Numbered from the stretch's first letter, positions 1-8,560 are shown. The stretch: 64,000 bases of DNA from Flavobacterium sp. YJ01 (GCF_029320955.1 NZ_CP119757.1:3782001-3846000), one strand, 5' to 3'. The notes: generated from the sequence alone by a model not told the origin. Numbers and translations are program-made.

Positions 1-2
1 TA

Positions 3-1280
3 AAAGGAGAAATCACTCCGCAAGGAGCAAAAAACGAGGCATTACAAATTTTATGTGCCGTGCTTCTAACGGGGGATAAAGTAAAAATTAATAATATTCC
101 CGATATTATTGACATCAATAAATTAATTACTTTGTTGGGTAATTTAGGTGTTAAAATTCAACGTAACGAACCAGGTTCAATTACTTTTCAAGCTGATGAA
201 GTTAATGTTGGATATTTAGAAACAGAAGCTTTCAAAAAAGAAGGTGGAGCGCTTCGTGGTTCTATTATGATTGTTGGACCGCTTTTAGCTCGTTTCGGAA
301 AAGGATATATTCCAAAACCAGGAGGAGATAAAATTGGTCGCCGCAGATTAGATACTCACTTTGAAGGTTTTATTAACCTTGGGGCAAAATTTAGATATAA
401 CAGAGAAGATCACTTTTATGGAGTAGAATCTCCAGAAGAAGGATTACAAGGAACAGATATGCTTCTTGACGAAGCTTCTGTAACTGGAACTGCAAACATT
501 GTAATGGCAGCAGTTTTAGCAAAAGGAAAAACTACAGTTTACAATGCTGCTTGTGAGCCTTACTTACAGCAATTGTGTAAAATGTTGAACTCTATGGGAG
601 CAAAAATCACTGGAGTTGGTTCTAACTTATTGACTATCGAAGGTGTTGAAAGCCTTGGAGGTTGTGAGCACAGAATTCTTCCTGATATGATCGAAATCGG
701 TTCTTGGATTGGTCTTGCAGCTATGACAAAAAGTGAAATTACAATTAAAAATGTTAGCTGGGAAAACTTAGGTTTGATTCCAAATACTTTTAGAAAACTT
801 GGAATTACAATCGAAAAACGTAACGATGATATTTATATTCCTGCTCACAAAGACGGATATGAAGTAAAAACAGATATCGACGGTTCTATTTTAACAATTG
901 CTGATGCGCCTTGGCCAGGATTTACACCTGACTTGTTAAGTATTGTTTTAGTTGTGGCAACTCAGGCAAAAGGGGATGTTTTAATTCACCAAAAAATGTT
1001 CGAAAGCCGTTTATTCTTCGTGGATAAATTAATCGATATGGGGGCAAAAATTATGTTATGTGATCCGCACAGAGCTGTGGTTATGGGACATAATTTTGAA
1101 TCTCAATTAAAAGCTACAACAATGTCTTCTCCTGATATTCGTGCGGGAATTTCATTGTTGATTGCGGCGCTTTCTGCAAAAGGAACAAGTACAATCCAAA
1201 ATATCGAGCAAATCGATCGTGGATATGAGCGTATCGACGAGCGTTTAAGAGCAATCGGTGCAAAAATCGTGAGAGCTTAA
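3..1280 (+). CDS. murA: UDP-N-acetylglucosamine 1-carboxyvinyltransferase (5' end cut by window)
   Basis: MurA transfers enolpyruvate from PEP to UDP-GlcNAc, the first committed cytoplasmic step of peptidoglycan synthesis. The open frame runs to the left edge; the first codons read KGEITPQGAKNEALQ, the conserved MurA N-terminus with the catalytic-region Lys-Asn pair, so the true start is a few codons outside the window and the GTG at 60 is not the start. The rest is full length for the family. The active-site loop reads KPGGDKIGRRRLD: Asp (codon 327-329) sits where E. coli has Cys115, the residue alkylated by fosfomycin. Cys-to-Asp enzymes in other phyla are active and fosfomycin-resistant, so intrinsic resistance is inferred. 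It is followed by an intergenic repeat and not clearly by an operon partner. Confidence 0.96.
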   Translation, partial: KGEITPQGAKNEALQILCAVLLTGDKVKINNIPDIIDINKLITLLGNLGVKIQRNEPGSITFQADEVNVGYLETEAFKKEGGALRGSIMIVGPLLARFGKGYIPKPGGDKIGRRRLDTHFEGFINLGAKFRYNREDHFYGVESPEEGLQGTDMLLDEASVTGTANIVMAAVLAKGKTTVYNAACEPYLQQLCKMLNSMGAKITGVGSNLLTIEGVESLGGCEHRILPDMIEIGSWIGLAAMTKSEITIKNVSWENLGLIPNTFRKLGITIEKRNDDIYIPAHKDGYEVKTDIDGSILTIADAPWPGFTPDLLSIVLVVATQAKGDVLIHQKMFESRLFFVDKLIDMGAKIMLCDPHRAVVMGHNFESQLKATTMSSPDIRAGISLLIAALSAKGTSTIQNIEQIDRGYERIDERLRAIGAKIVRA

Positions 1281-1291
1281 ATTAAGAGTTA

Positions 1292-1412
1292 GCCACGAAT
1301 TTCACAAATTACACTAATTTTTAATTTTTGAAATTCAATTACACAAATTAACTTTTTAATTAGTGTAATAAAAGACAATGTTAGTCTTCGTGTAATTTGT
1401 GTAATTCGGGGC
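1292..1412. repeat. Interrupted inverted repeat in the murA-CDF spacer
   Basis: The outer arms at 1292-1314 and 1390-1412 are inverted copies of about 23 nt (gccacgaatttcacaaatta... against its near reverse complement) with three mismatches. Inside lies a second pair, acactaatt / aattagtgt. There is no T-tract, so it does not look like a simple terminator. It resembles interspersed extragenic palindromes of flavobacterial genomes (from memory, not searched). Confidence 0.6.
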
Positions 1413-1429
1413 GAAAAACAATAGTCTAA

Positions 1430-2308
1430 ATGACAAACGAACAAAAAGCTGTAAAAGCTACTATTTTTAGTATAATAGGAAATACCTGCCTGGCCCTTGT
1501 AAAAGGTCTCGCAGGTTTTTTTGGCAATTCATATGCCTTGATTGCAGATGCGATTGAATCGACCACGGATATATTTTCGTCTTGTCTGGTTTTATTCGGA
1601 ATCAAATATTCTAATAAACCTGCAGATGAAAATCATCCTTACGGCCACGGACGTGCAGAACCTTTAATTACTTTTTTAGTTGTCGGATTTTTAATTACTT
1701 CGGCAACCATTATTGGATACGAAAGCATTGCTAATATTGGAACTTCGCATGATTTGCCAAAATCTTGGACCTTGTATGTTTTAGGAGCAATTATTATTTG
1801 GAAAGAGTATTCTTTCCGTCTAGTAATGAAAAGAAGCAAACAAACTAACAGTTCGTCTTTAGCTGCTGATGCTTGGCATCATAGAAGTGATGCTATAACT
1901 TCTGTGGCTGCTTTTATCGGAATTTCGATAGCTTTGATTATGGGAAAAGGCTACGAATCTGCAGATGATTGGGCAGCACTTTTTGCAGCGTTTTTTATTT
2001 TATATAATAGTTATAAAATTTTCAGACCAGCGCTTGGCGAAATCATGGATGAAAATCTAAATGATGATTTGGTAGAAGAAATTCGTGTAGTGGCTCTGAC
2101 AGTCCCAGGAATCTTAGGAACTGAAAAATGTTTTATCCGTAAAGCAGGAATGCGCTATCACGTAGATTTACACGCTATTGTTTCGGCAGCAATTTCTGTA
2201 AAGGAAGGACACGATTTGTCACACAAACTTCAAGACAAATTAAAAGAAGAAATTCCTCAATTAGGAAATGTTTTAATTCATATTGAGCCAGATGATTATC
2301 ATTGTTAG
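1430..2308 (+). CDS. Cation diffusion facilitator family metal transporter
   Basis: A CDF protein is a proton-coupled exporter of divalent metals such as Zn, Fe, Co or Mn across the inner membrane. The N-terminal half has hydrophobic segments with the signatures ADAIESTTDIFSS in TM2, the histidine-rich HPYGHGR loop between TM2 and TM3, and ADAWHHRSDAITS in TM5, giving the HxxxD site expected for Zn-type transporters. The C-terminal about 85 residues form the small cytoplasmic dimerisation domain. At 292 residues it is a normal CDF length. It stands alone between an intergenic repeat and a bidirectional terminator. Metal specificity cannot be read from the sequence. Confidence 0.93.
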   Translation: MTNEQKAVKATIFSIIGNTCLALVKGLAGFFGNSYALIADAIESTTDIFSSCLVLFGIKYSNKPADENHPYGHGRAEPLITFLVVGFLITSATIIGYESIANIGTSHDLPKSWTLYVLGAIIIWKEYSFRLVMKRSKQTNSSSLAADAWHHRSDAITSVAAFIGISIALIMGKGYESADDWAALFAAFFILYNSYKIFRPALGEIMDENLNDDLVEEIRVVALTVPGILGTEKCFIRKAGMRYHVDLHAIVSAAISVKEGHDLSHKLQDKLKEEIPQLGNVLIHIEPDDYHC

Positions 2309-2357
2309 AGCTTCAAAGTTGCAAAGGTTTTTCTCTTTGTCAAAGATCAAATAAAAA

Positions 2358-2387
2358 AATCCGTTTATTTTTAATAATAAACGGATT
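2358..2387. terminator. Bidirectional terminator between convergent genes
   Basis: Perfect 12-bp stem aatccgtttatt / aataaacggatt with a 6-nt loop, preceded by an A-tract and followed by a T-tract. It can end both the plus-strand CDF gene and the minus-strand DUF5686 gene. Confidence 0.85.
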
Positions 2388-2439
2388 TTTTTATTTGATA
2401 AATTTATCTGTTTAGGAATCTCGAAGCTTCGGGCGAGAA

Positions 2440-2490
2440 TTCGCAAAGTATCTAAACTTTGAACCTTTGTCCCTCTGAGCCTTTGCACCT
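2440..2490. repeat. Degenerate 'caaaggt' type intergenic repeat
   Basis: On the minus strand this reads as reiterated units like aaggtgcaaagg, gacaaaggttcaaag. A related string (cttcaaagttgcaaaggttt) lies inverted near 2311-2330. Phase-free, non-coding looking; a 76-codon open frame here is not convincing. Confidence 0.4.
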
Positions 2491-4979
2491 TAATCCAACA
2501 CATTCAAAATCTTCAATCCAAATACAACGCCGTTTTGCTGTATTCCGCTTTGGTAAGAATGCACATAATCAACACGGAAAAGTTTAAATTTCCCGAAACC
2601 TAAATTGTCCAAACCAACGGTAAATTCAGAATACGGTTTTCTGTCTGGAATTGCTAAAGCATGAAAGCCAACATTTAAAGTTGATTTTAAAAGATTTAAA
2701 AGCGGAATTTTATTCATAATAAAACCCGTATCGTTGTATTCAGAATGCAATTCGAAATAACTGTCATTGGTGCTGTTCGCGTAATAAGGCATTAAATTAA
2801 AAACATTTAAATAACGTTCGCTTGTGCCTATGTGAGTTTGGTTTCCGTTAAAATGTCTGTAATCGATAAACGAAATATTTTCTGCATTAAAGAATTTTCC
2901 AGCTCTGAAATTAGTTCCTAAAACACCTTTGTTATTTAGTGACAAATCATATTGTACTGAAGCGCCGATTCTTTCATATTCATATTTCTTTTCGCTTGCC
3001 GCGAAAGCTTTTTCGAACGCTAAATAAATCGTCGGATATTTATCATCTTTGAAATTATATCTTCCGTCTGGTCTAGAAATATATTTATTTCCAAAATTAA
3101 TTCTTGTCGTGATCAGCGCTTTAAATAAATGATGCTGATTAAAAGCAGGCGTCGTAAAATCACTTGGGGCTAAAGGATTGTTAGAACTGTAGAAATCATC
3201 TTTTTTAAAAAACGAATAATCAGTCGTATTGAAAAGCGGTTTTCGCTGTTCATAACCAATTCTGCCAGTAAGATTTATTCCGTTTGCAATATCTTGACCG
3301 TAATTTATCTGAGCAAACTCCAAATTATACAGTTTCATATAATTGTCTTTAAAAAATAAAGAACTAATTGAGTTTACAAATTTGGTAATGGGTTCTGCAT
3401 TGTTAAATTGTGCTGTTTTCGTTCCTCCAGAAGCCCAAATTGTTGCGTAATTGATGTTATTAAAACGATGACTGAATTCTCCAATCACTCGGAAACGTTC
3501 ATCTGAAAAGCCATAATTGAAAGTTGTGCTAATTGAAGTGCTTTTTCCTTTTTCGTCATCCCATTTTCTAAAAGAGAAACCAGAATCTAAGTTGAATCCC
3601 TGAACGGTATTGAAACTTAAAGAAGAAATATTCAATAAGCCTTTATATTCGAAAGAATATTTCTCAAAAGTATTTTTGTAATCATAACCCATTAAAATGT
3701 CCCAAACTTTAAATTTATTGTTTTTGGCATCAATCGAATCAGTATATTTTCTTGATTTTCGAATAGTTTGAAGACTGTCTTTTTTAGCATAATCATTGCT
3801 TTCCTCAATAGTTAAAGGAATAGGACGTATCTCATTCCAAAAAGCATCATCTTTTTTATTGGCATTTGCTTCAAAAGCGACAATTTCGTTTCCAAAAGTT
3901 TTCTTTTCAAAAGAATCAGGAAATTCATAATTAGAATAAACATAATTGAAATTTCCAGAAAACTTTATTCCAAAAAGACCTGCATTAAAAGAAAGTGTTT
4001 GCGCGTTTTTAGACCAAATTTTATTTTTGGAATTGTAACTGAAACTTTGTTTTAAGCTCATTGTTTCCGTAAATTCATTTTTCATTCTGTAGCCTTTAAT
4101 ATCTAAATCTATAGCATAAATGGCAAAACTATCGTCTACAATATAAATGTAGCCTTCAAAAACGGGTTCTTTATCACGTTTCGGAATTACTTTAATTTTA
4201 TTAATCTGTTGCTTATTTTCGTCATAAAAAGTGCTTTCTAGCTTATATTTATAATAATTGAAAGCATTATCGGCAATGGGAGAAATCATTTTAACATCAA
4301 AATCTAAGTTATTATCATAGAAATCGTAAGTAGATAAAGCTGCCGTATTATAGCTATAGCCCCGATTATTTCCAGAAATTTTTGAGGCGATGATTTTCTC
4401 TTTTAATTTGGAAGGTTTTTCAAAAGTAACTTTCGAAATGGTTTCTGATAAATATAAAATTCCTGTTCCAGTTGAATCCAAATTAGAAGCCATATCTGGA
4501 CCGAGATCTACTTTTTGACCAAGAATTTTTTTAGGAAGATCTTTTACCTTAAACATTCCTTTCGAATAAAAATCTGCCGTATATCGCGCTGTTTTATCTG
4601 AGTTTTCTTTTTTGTTTGCAATTGCACTTCTAATAATAGCATTCGCAGGATTGTTTTTCGGATCAATAACGACTTCATTTAAAGCAAAACTTTCTTCTTG
4701 AAGTTTAATATCTAAAGTGATTGTTTTTGAACCAGATGCAACAGTTAGTTTCTGTGTTTTAAAACCAAGATATTGAAAAATAATTTTGTTCTGACCAATT
4801 TCTTTTACATTCAGCTGATATTTTCCTTGTTCGTTTGAAGTTGTGCCGGCATATGTGTTTTCTTCAAAAACAGATACAAAAGGAAGCGGATTTCCTTTTT
4901 CATCGGTGATAGTCCCTTTAATTTGGGCAAAATTGGAAATGGAAAAAATTAAAAAGGCAAATAACGTAAAGTTTTTCAT
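2490..4979 (-). CDS. DUF5686 and carboxypeptidase-like regulatory domain protein
   Basis: An 829-residue exported protein of a Bacteroidota family of unknown biochemical role, predicted to be in the outer membrane. It starts MKNFTLFAFLIFSISNFAQ, a clear signal peptide. Residues about 19-110 are the carboxypeptidase-D regulatory-like (beta-sandwich) domain, with KGTITDEKGNPLPFVSV and GTTSNEQGKY. The remainder is the DUF5686 region, rich in alternating aromatic and polar strands and ending in a beta-barrel-like stretch that finishes FGLKILNVLD. The domain order resembles TonB-dependent transporters but no plug/TonB box is apparent. It ends at a shared terminator with the CDF gene and appears monocistronic. 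Confidence 0.85.
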   Translation of the reverse strand: MKNFTLFAFLIFSISNFAQIKGTITDEKGNPLPFVSVFEENTYAGTTSNEQGKYQLNVKEIGQNKIIFQYLGFKTQKLTVASGSKTITLDIKLQEESFALNEVVIDPKNNPANAIIRSAIANKKENSDKTARYTADFYSKGMFKVKDLPKKILGQKVDLGPDMASNLDSTGTGILYLSETISKVTFEKPSKLKEKIIASKISGNNRGYSYNTAALSTYDFYDNNLDFDVKMISPIADNAFNYYKYKLESTFYDENKQQINKIKVIPKRDKEPVFEGYIYIVDDSFAIYAIDLDIKGYRMKNEFTETMSLKQSFSYNSKNKIWSKNAQTLSFNAGLFGIKFSGNFNYVYSNYEFPDSFEKKTFGNEIVAFEANANKKDDAFWNEIRPIPLTIEESNDYAKKDSLQTIRKSRKYTDSIDAKNNKFKVWDILMGYDYKNTFEKYSFEYKGLLNISSLSFNTVQGFNLDSGFSFRKWDDEKGKSTSISTTFNYGFSDERFRVIGEFSHRFNNINYATIWASGGTKTAQFNNAEPITKFVNSISSLFFKDNYMKLYNLEFAQINYGQDIANGINLTGRIGYEQRKPLFNTTDYSFFKKDDFYSSNNPLAPSDFTTPAFNQHHLFKALITTRINFGNKYISRPDGRYNFKDDKYPTIYLAFEKAFAASEKKYEYERIGASVQYDLSLNNKGVLGTNFRAGKFFNAENISFIDYRHFNGNQTHIGTSERYLNVFNLMPYYANSTNDSYFELHSEYNDTGFIMNKIPLLNLLKSTLNVGFHALAIPDRKPYSEFTVGLDNLGFGKFKLFRVDYVHSYQSGIQQNGVVFGLKILNVLD

Positions 4980-5068
4980 AGAAGTGGTTTTCTCCTACAA
5001 AAATAAAATAACTTAAAAGCGAGCCTATTAATAATATGTTAAATTCGATAAGAAGCTATTGACTTGTT

Positions 5069-5136
5069 TGTCAGGCTGAGCGAAGTCGAAGCCCATATCT
5101 TGTTTCCATTAGCCTTCGACTTCGCTCAGGATGACA
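5069..5136. repeat. Inverted repeat 'tgagcgaagtcgaa'
   Basis: Arms at 5069-5093 (tgtcaggctgagcgaagtcg...) and 5112-5136 (...cgacttcgctcaggatgaca) pair over about 25 nt with two or three mismatches around an 18-nt loop. This palindrome class is widespread between Bacteroidota genes (from memory). It lacks a strong T-tract on the minus strand, but it could help terminate aroQ. Confidence 0.65.
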
Positions 5137-5156
5137 TTCTTTAAAAAGAGAGTAAT

Positions 5157-5570
5157 TTACAAAAAAGATTGAATGGCCAGTTCGTAGCTTTTAAGTCCGA
5201 AGCCTAAAATAACACCTTTTGCATTTCCAGACAAATAAGACTGATGTCTAAAGCTTTCACGTGCGTAAGTATTCGAAATATGAACTTCGATTACTGGAGT
5301 TGTAACGGCTTTCATAGCGTCGCCTAAACCGATAGAAGTATGTGTATAAGCGCCTGCATTTAGAATAATTCCATCAAATGAAAAACCCACTTCCTGAATT
5401 TTACCAATCAATTCGCCTTCAATATTACTTTGATAATAAGAAAGTTCAACGTTTGGAAATTTCGTTTTCAACGTTTCAAAATAATCTTCAAAAGTTTGGC
5501 TTCCATATACTTCTGGTTCACGTTTTCCTAAAAGATTCAAATTTGGTCCGTTGATAATGCAGATTTTCAT
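5157..5570 (-). CDS. aroQ: Type II 3-dehydroquinate dehydratase
   Basis: Converts 3-dehydroquinate to 3-dehydroshikimate in the shikimate pathway (cytosol, dodecamer in this family). The sequence opens MKICIINGPNLNLLGKREPE with the GPNLN signature and the flexible-lid Arg, followed by the Tyr of EVYG. Further on are NAGAYTHTSIGLGDA, the substrate-binding HISNTYARE and FRHQSYLS segments, and GFGLKSYELA at the C-terminus. At 137 residues it is the usual size of the type II enzyme. It appears monocistronic, with a 100-bp repeat-containing spacer on the 3' side. Confidence 0.97.
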   Translation of the reverse strand: MKICIINGPNLNLLGKREPEVYGSQTFEDYFETLKTKFPNVELSYYQSNIEGELIGKIQEVGFSFDGIILNAGAYTHTSIGLGDAMKAVTTPVIEVHISNTYARESFRHQSYLSGNAKGVILGFGLKSYELAIQSFL

Positions 5571-5643
5571 ATTTATATTTTATTTTGAAAGATTGACATT
5601 GCAATTGATTTTTGCAATTGTCATTGAATGTTGTAAAAATAAA

Positions 5644-5672
5644 AAAACCGCGCTAATAATTAGAGCGGTTTT
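5644..5672 (-). terminator. Hairpin terminator of the minus-strand beta-barrel gene
   Basis: The stem is aaaaccgcgct / agagcggtttt with G-U tolerance, followed on the minus strand by a run of T. It lies just beyond the stop of the gene at 5695. Confidence 0.75.
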
Positions 5673-5694
5673 TATAAAAGTATGTGATATTCTT

Positions 5695-6255
5695 TTAGAA
5701 CATGTACCCAGCTGAAAGTTGGAATACAGAGTTTTTAAAGTCAGCTTCTTTTGAAATTTCAGTTAAACCAATTCCGTAACGAGCTTGAACAAAAAGACCT
5801 CCAACAATTTTTAAACCTAAACCACCATTAACAGAAAAGTCGAATGTGTTTGGATCTGCTGCATCAAATTCTTTTTTATTGCTAACAAGAAATGAAGCTT
5901 GAGGACCAAGTTCTAAACTAAGAGATTTAGTCAAATAAATTTTTGCCATTACAGGAATAGCAATGTAGCCCATTTCATTTTTAAATTCAGAAAAAGCATT
6001 TTTATAAGTTGCTCCTTGAGTAGTATACAAAAGCTCTGGCTGAATTGAGAATTTTTCTAATAATTTAAGTTCTGCTACAAGACCTGCGTGGTAACTTGTG
6101 ATACCTTCTTTGTCAACAGAAATTCCATCAAAGTCAGAACCTCCCGTTTGGTTAGCAAAGTTAGCCCCTGCTTTTACACCGATTTGTACAAATTGTGCGT
6201 TGATTGTTGCTGATGTTGCAATGAACAATACAGCTGCTAAAATTATTTTTTTCAT
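5695..6255 (-). CDS. Outer membrane beta-barrel protein (PorT-like family), paralogue 1
   Basis: A small outer-membrane beta-barrel of about 186 residues, function unknown. The start is placed at the ATG of MKKIILAAVLFIATSATINA, which gives a clean signal peptide cleaved after INA; the open frame extends 16 codons further upstream without one. Mature features are the opening VQIGVKAGANFANQTGG, the GLVAELKLLEKFSIQPELLY strand pair, ELGPQASFLV, GLGLKIVGGLFVQARYGIGL and the terminal strand VFQLSAGYMF ending in Phe, as expected for BAM recognition. It is divergent from three plus-strand paralogues and shares their signal peptide style, so the cluster arose by local duplication. Confidence 0.88.
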   Translation of the reverse strand: MKKIILAAVLFIATSATINAQFVQIGVKAGANFANQTGGSDFDGISVDKEGITSYHAGLVAELKLLEKFSIQPELLYTTQGATYKNAFSEFKNEMGYIAIPVMAKIYLTKSLSLELGPQASFLVSNKKEFDAADPNTFDFSVNGGLGLKIVGGLFVQARYGIGLTEISKEADFKNSVFQLSAGYMF

Positions 6256-6505
6256 AAATAGGTTTTTAAAATTTGGTATTTTAAATGTTATTCTAAAGTT
6301 CAAAACTACAGATTTAGCATTTTATTGCATTATATTTTCGATTAAATAATTAATAAAATTCCCACTCAAATGTGAAATTTAGGTTTTTTTGTTGTCAAAA
6401 TTGCTTTTATCCTTCTGAATATCAGTCTTCTGTTTAGTAACTTTTTTCTGTCTTATTTTAATACTTTTTAAACTTATGCTGGACTATTTTTTGTAAGTCT
6501 AATCT

Positions 6506-6513
6506 TAGTTTTG
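6506..6513 (+). promoter_or_regulatory. Possible -7 element (TAGTTTTG)
   Basis: Matches TAnnTTTG 25 bp upstream of the ATG at 6539. No well-spaced -33 TTG was found, so support is moderate. Confidence 0.4.
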
Positions 6514-6538
6514 GTGTTTGTAATTAAAAAAAAGAAAC

Positions 6539-7048
6539 ATGAAAAAAATTATTTTAGCTGCTATTGCAGTTATGACATTTGGATTTGCTAGTGCGCAAGA
6601 ACAAACTGCAAAAGGAAAATGGTTAATTGAAGCTAATACTGCTTTTGGTGCTACTCAGGTTGGTAACACGGGTTTTCAATTGTCTTCTTCTGATGGTGAA
6701 ACTCAATGGAGTTTAGGGGCTGAAGGAGGATATTTTGTTGCTGATAATTTAGCAGTTAAAGCTGGATTAGGATATAATGACCTTGGACACAGTATAAATG
6801 CTTTTTCTTATAAAGTTGGAGCAAAGTATTATTTATTAAATAAATTTCCTCTTGAAGCATCATATACAGGGACAAGTATAAAAGATGCTGACGAAAATCC
6901 GTCATATTTAGGATTACAAGGAGGATACGCTTGGTTTGTTGGAAAAAATGTTTCAATTGAGCCGGGAGTTCGTTACAACATATCACTAAATGAAGATTAC
7001 TCAAAAAGTGTTTTTCAATTTAATGTTGGTTTCGCTTTACACTTCTAA
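6539..7048 (+). CDS. Outer membrane beta-barrel protein, paralogue 2
   Basis: A 169-residue exported protein. MKKIILAAIAVMTFGFASAQ is a signal peptide nearly identical to its neighbours. The mature part is eight short amphipathic strands (for example WSLGAEGGYFVADNLAVKAG, ASYTGTSIKD, YLGLQGGYAWFVGKNVSIE) ending VFQFNVGFALHF. This matches a small OmpX/OmpW-like eight-stranded barrel. It lacks the longer extracellular loops seen in paralogues 1, 3 and 4. A leaderless-like A-rich stretch precedes the ATG, as is normal for flavobacterial genes that lack Shine-Dalgarno sequences. Role unknown. Confidence 0.87.
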   Translation: MKKIILAAIAVMTFGFASAQEQTAKGKWLIEANTAFGATQVGNTGFQLSSSDGETQWSLGAEGGYFVADNLAVKAGLGYNDLGHSINAFSYKVGAKYYLLNKFPLEASYTGTSIKDADENPSYLGLQGGYAWFVGKNVSIEPGVRYNISLNEDYSKSVFQFNVGFALHF

Positions 7049-7077
7049 TAAATTTGGTTAATAAAGTGTTTTTTTCG

Positions 7078-7112
7078 AGAGCCTTTCCTTTTTGGGAAAG
7101 GCTCTTTTGTTT
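7078..7112 (+). terminator. Rho-independent terminator
   Basis: An 11-bp stem agagcctttcc / ggaaaggctct with a short T-rich loop, followed by tttgttttg. It separates paralogues 2 and 3. Confidence 0.85.
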
Positions 7113-7186
7113 TGTAATAAGTTCTAATTGTATATTTTACTACTTTTTTTGTTAAATTGCAAATGTATTTTTAATAAGTATAGTTT

Positions 7187-7194
7187 TATATTTG
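7187..7194 (+). promoter_or_regulatory. -7 promoter element TATATTTG
   Basis: An exact TAnnTTTG match 36 bp upstream of the ATG at 7231. The TTG at 7192, the leftmost possible start, lies inside this element, so translation must begin downstream. Confidence 0.65.
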
Positions 7195-7230
7195 ATATCG
7201 AAAATTAATTTTAACCCAAAACAAATTAGA

Positions 7231-7812
7231 ATGAAAAAAATAATTTTATCTGCCATTGCAATTATGGCTTTTGCATTTTCTAATGCTCAGGAAACTAGAT
7301 TTGGAGTAAAAGGAGGACTTAATCTTTCAACTGTAGTTGGGGGAGATGTAGAAAACACTAAATCCTTAGTTGGATTTCATGTTGGAGGCTTAGCTGAAAT
7401 ACATATAGTAGAAAAGTTCTATATTCAACCAGAGCTTTTATTCTCTGCTCAAGGAACCAAAGTTGATGGTCCTTTTGGAGGTGACGCTGATATTAAATTG
7501 AATTATTTGAATATTCCAGTTGTAGCTAAATATTATATTGTTGATAAGAAATTTAATGTTGAAGCTGGTCCGCAACTAGGTGTTTTATTGTCTGCAAAAG
7601 CTGATGGTGAGGATATTAAAGATTTTACAAGATCTGTTGATTTCGGATTTAATATTGGAGCAGGATATAGTTTTACAGATAACCTTTCAATTGGTCTTCG
7701 TTATACTATTGGTTTGTCTCCGCTTTCAGATGAAGATATTGACAATTCTGATGATTACTATGATAGTGCAAAAAATAGTAACCTACAGCTTTCATTAGCT
7801 TATAAATTTTAA
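7231..7812 (+). CDS. Outer membrane beta-barrel protein (PorT-like family), paralogue 3
   Basis: About 193 residues. The start is the ATG at 7231, giving signal peptide MKKIILSAIAIMAFAFSNAQ; the upstream TTG at 7192 falls within the promoter. The mature protein opens TRFGVKGGLNLSTVVGG and has the family pattern GLAEIHIVEKFYIQPELLFS, YLNIPVVAKYYIVDKKF, EAGPQLGVLLSAK and GFNIGAGYSFTDNLSIGLRY, ending LQLSLAYKF. It is closest in layout to paralogue 4. Each gene of the array has its own promoter and terminator, so they are separate units rather than an operon. Confidence 0.9.
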   Translation: MKKIILSAIAIMAFAFSNAQETRFGVKGGLNLSTVVGGDVENTKSLVGFHVGGLAEIHIVEKFYIQPELLFSAQGTKVDGPFGGDADIKLNYLNIPVVAKYYIVDKKFNVEAGPQLGVLLSAKADGEDIKDFTRSVDFGFNIGAGYSFTDNLSIGLRYTIGLSPLSDEDIDNSDDYYDSAKNSNLQLSLAYKF

Positions 7813-7830
7813 GTTTTTTATAAAAAATAT

Positions 7831-7867
7831 AACAAAAAAGCCTTTCTTTTAGAAAGGCTTTTTTGTT
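7831..7867 (+). terminator. Strong hairpin terminator
   Basis: A perfect 17-bp inverted repeat from aacaaaaaagcctttct to its reverse complement, with a 3-nt loop. The A/T flanks make it potentially bidirectional. Confidence 0.88.
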
Positions 7868-7920
7868 ATAATAGTATTTTTATTATTAAAATAAAAGGCA
7901 ATATATTTTAAGTATGTTTT

Positions 7921-7928
7921 TATATTTG
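7921..7928 (+). promoter_or_regulatory. -7 promoter element TATATTTG
   Basis: An exact TAnnTTTG match 28 bp before the ATG at 7956. It rules out the further upstream in-frame start at 7914 for the following gene. Confidence 0.65.
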
Positions 7929-7955
7929 CCCAACAAATTTGATTTTATACAAGAA

Positions 7956-8537
7956 ATGAGAAGAATTATTTTATTTGCCATTGCAATCATGACAGTTGGT
8001 TTTGCAAATGCTCAAGGAACTGGCAGTAGATTTGGAATTAAAGGAGGTATAAATTTTCCAAATAACTCAACTGATTTCCATGAAAATGAAACTTTAATGG
8101 GATATCAGGTGGGTATTTTTTCGGAAATTAAAACAGATGAAAATTTTGGTATTCAACCTGAACTTCTATACTCAACTCACGGAGTTAAAAATAAATTTGT
8201 AAGCGATGGTATATCGTACAATAATGAGGTTAAATTGAGCTATTTAAATTTGCCTATTTTGGCTAAATATTTTGTCACTCAGGGATTAACTGTTCAAGCA
8301 GGTCCGCAAATTGGTTTTTTAATGAAAGCTGAAGAAAATGGTGTAAATATTACAGATCATACTAAAACTATCGATTTTGGTTTGAATTTTGGTGTCGGCT
8401 TTAATTTTCTGGAAGATTGTTCGGTAGATCTTCGTTATAACTTAGGGTTGTCAAATGCCTTAGACTTTCATGTTGATGATGTCAATTATAAGATTAAAAG
8501 CAGTATGTTTTCTTTGGCTTTTGGATATAAATTGTAA
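7956..8537 (+). CDS. Outer membrane beta-barrel protein (PorT-like family), paralogue 4
   Basis: About 193 residues from the ATG at 7956 (MRRIILFAIAIMTVGFANAQ, signal peptide). The body is FGIKGGINFPNNS, GIFSEIKTDENFGIQPELLY, KLSYLNLPILAKYFVTQGL, QAGPQIGFLMKAEENG, GLNFGVGFNFLEDCSVDLRY and a terminal strand MFSLAFGYKL. It aligns along its whole length with paralogue 3, which suggests a recent tandem duplication with divergence in the loops. It is followed by its own terminator. Role unknown; the family includes PorT-like proteins but there is no direct evidence for a secretion role. Confidence 0.9.
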   Translation: MRRIILFAIAIMTVGFANAQGTGSRFGIKGGINFPNNSTDFHENETLMGYQVGIFSEIKTDENFGIQPELLYSTHGVKNKFVSDGISYNNEVKLSYLNLPILAKYFVTQGLTVQAGPQIGFLMKAEENGVNITDHTKTIDFGLNFGVGFNFLEDCSVDLRYNLGLSNALDFHVDDVNYKIKSSMFSLAFGYKL

Positions 8538-8560
8538 ATTCAATATTTAAATATTCTGAA

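Noticed and set aside
2273..2503. A 76-codon minus-strand ORF downstream of the CDF gene
   Set aside because: It spans the bidirectional terminator and the caaaggt-type repeat and overlaps coding ends on both sides.
5069..5136. Hairpin as a CRISPR or attachment site
   Set aside because: A single inverted repeat without spacing units, cas genes or integrase; similar palindromes occur at other spacers.
7914..7955. Upstream in-frame start for paralogue 4 of the barrel array
   Set aside because: The extension covers the TATATTTG promoter and lacks a signal peptide; the start at 7956 gives a clean one.
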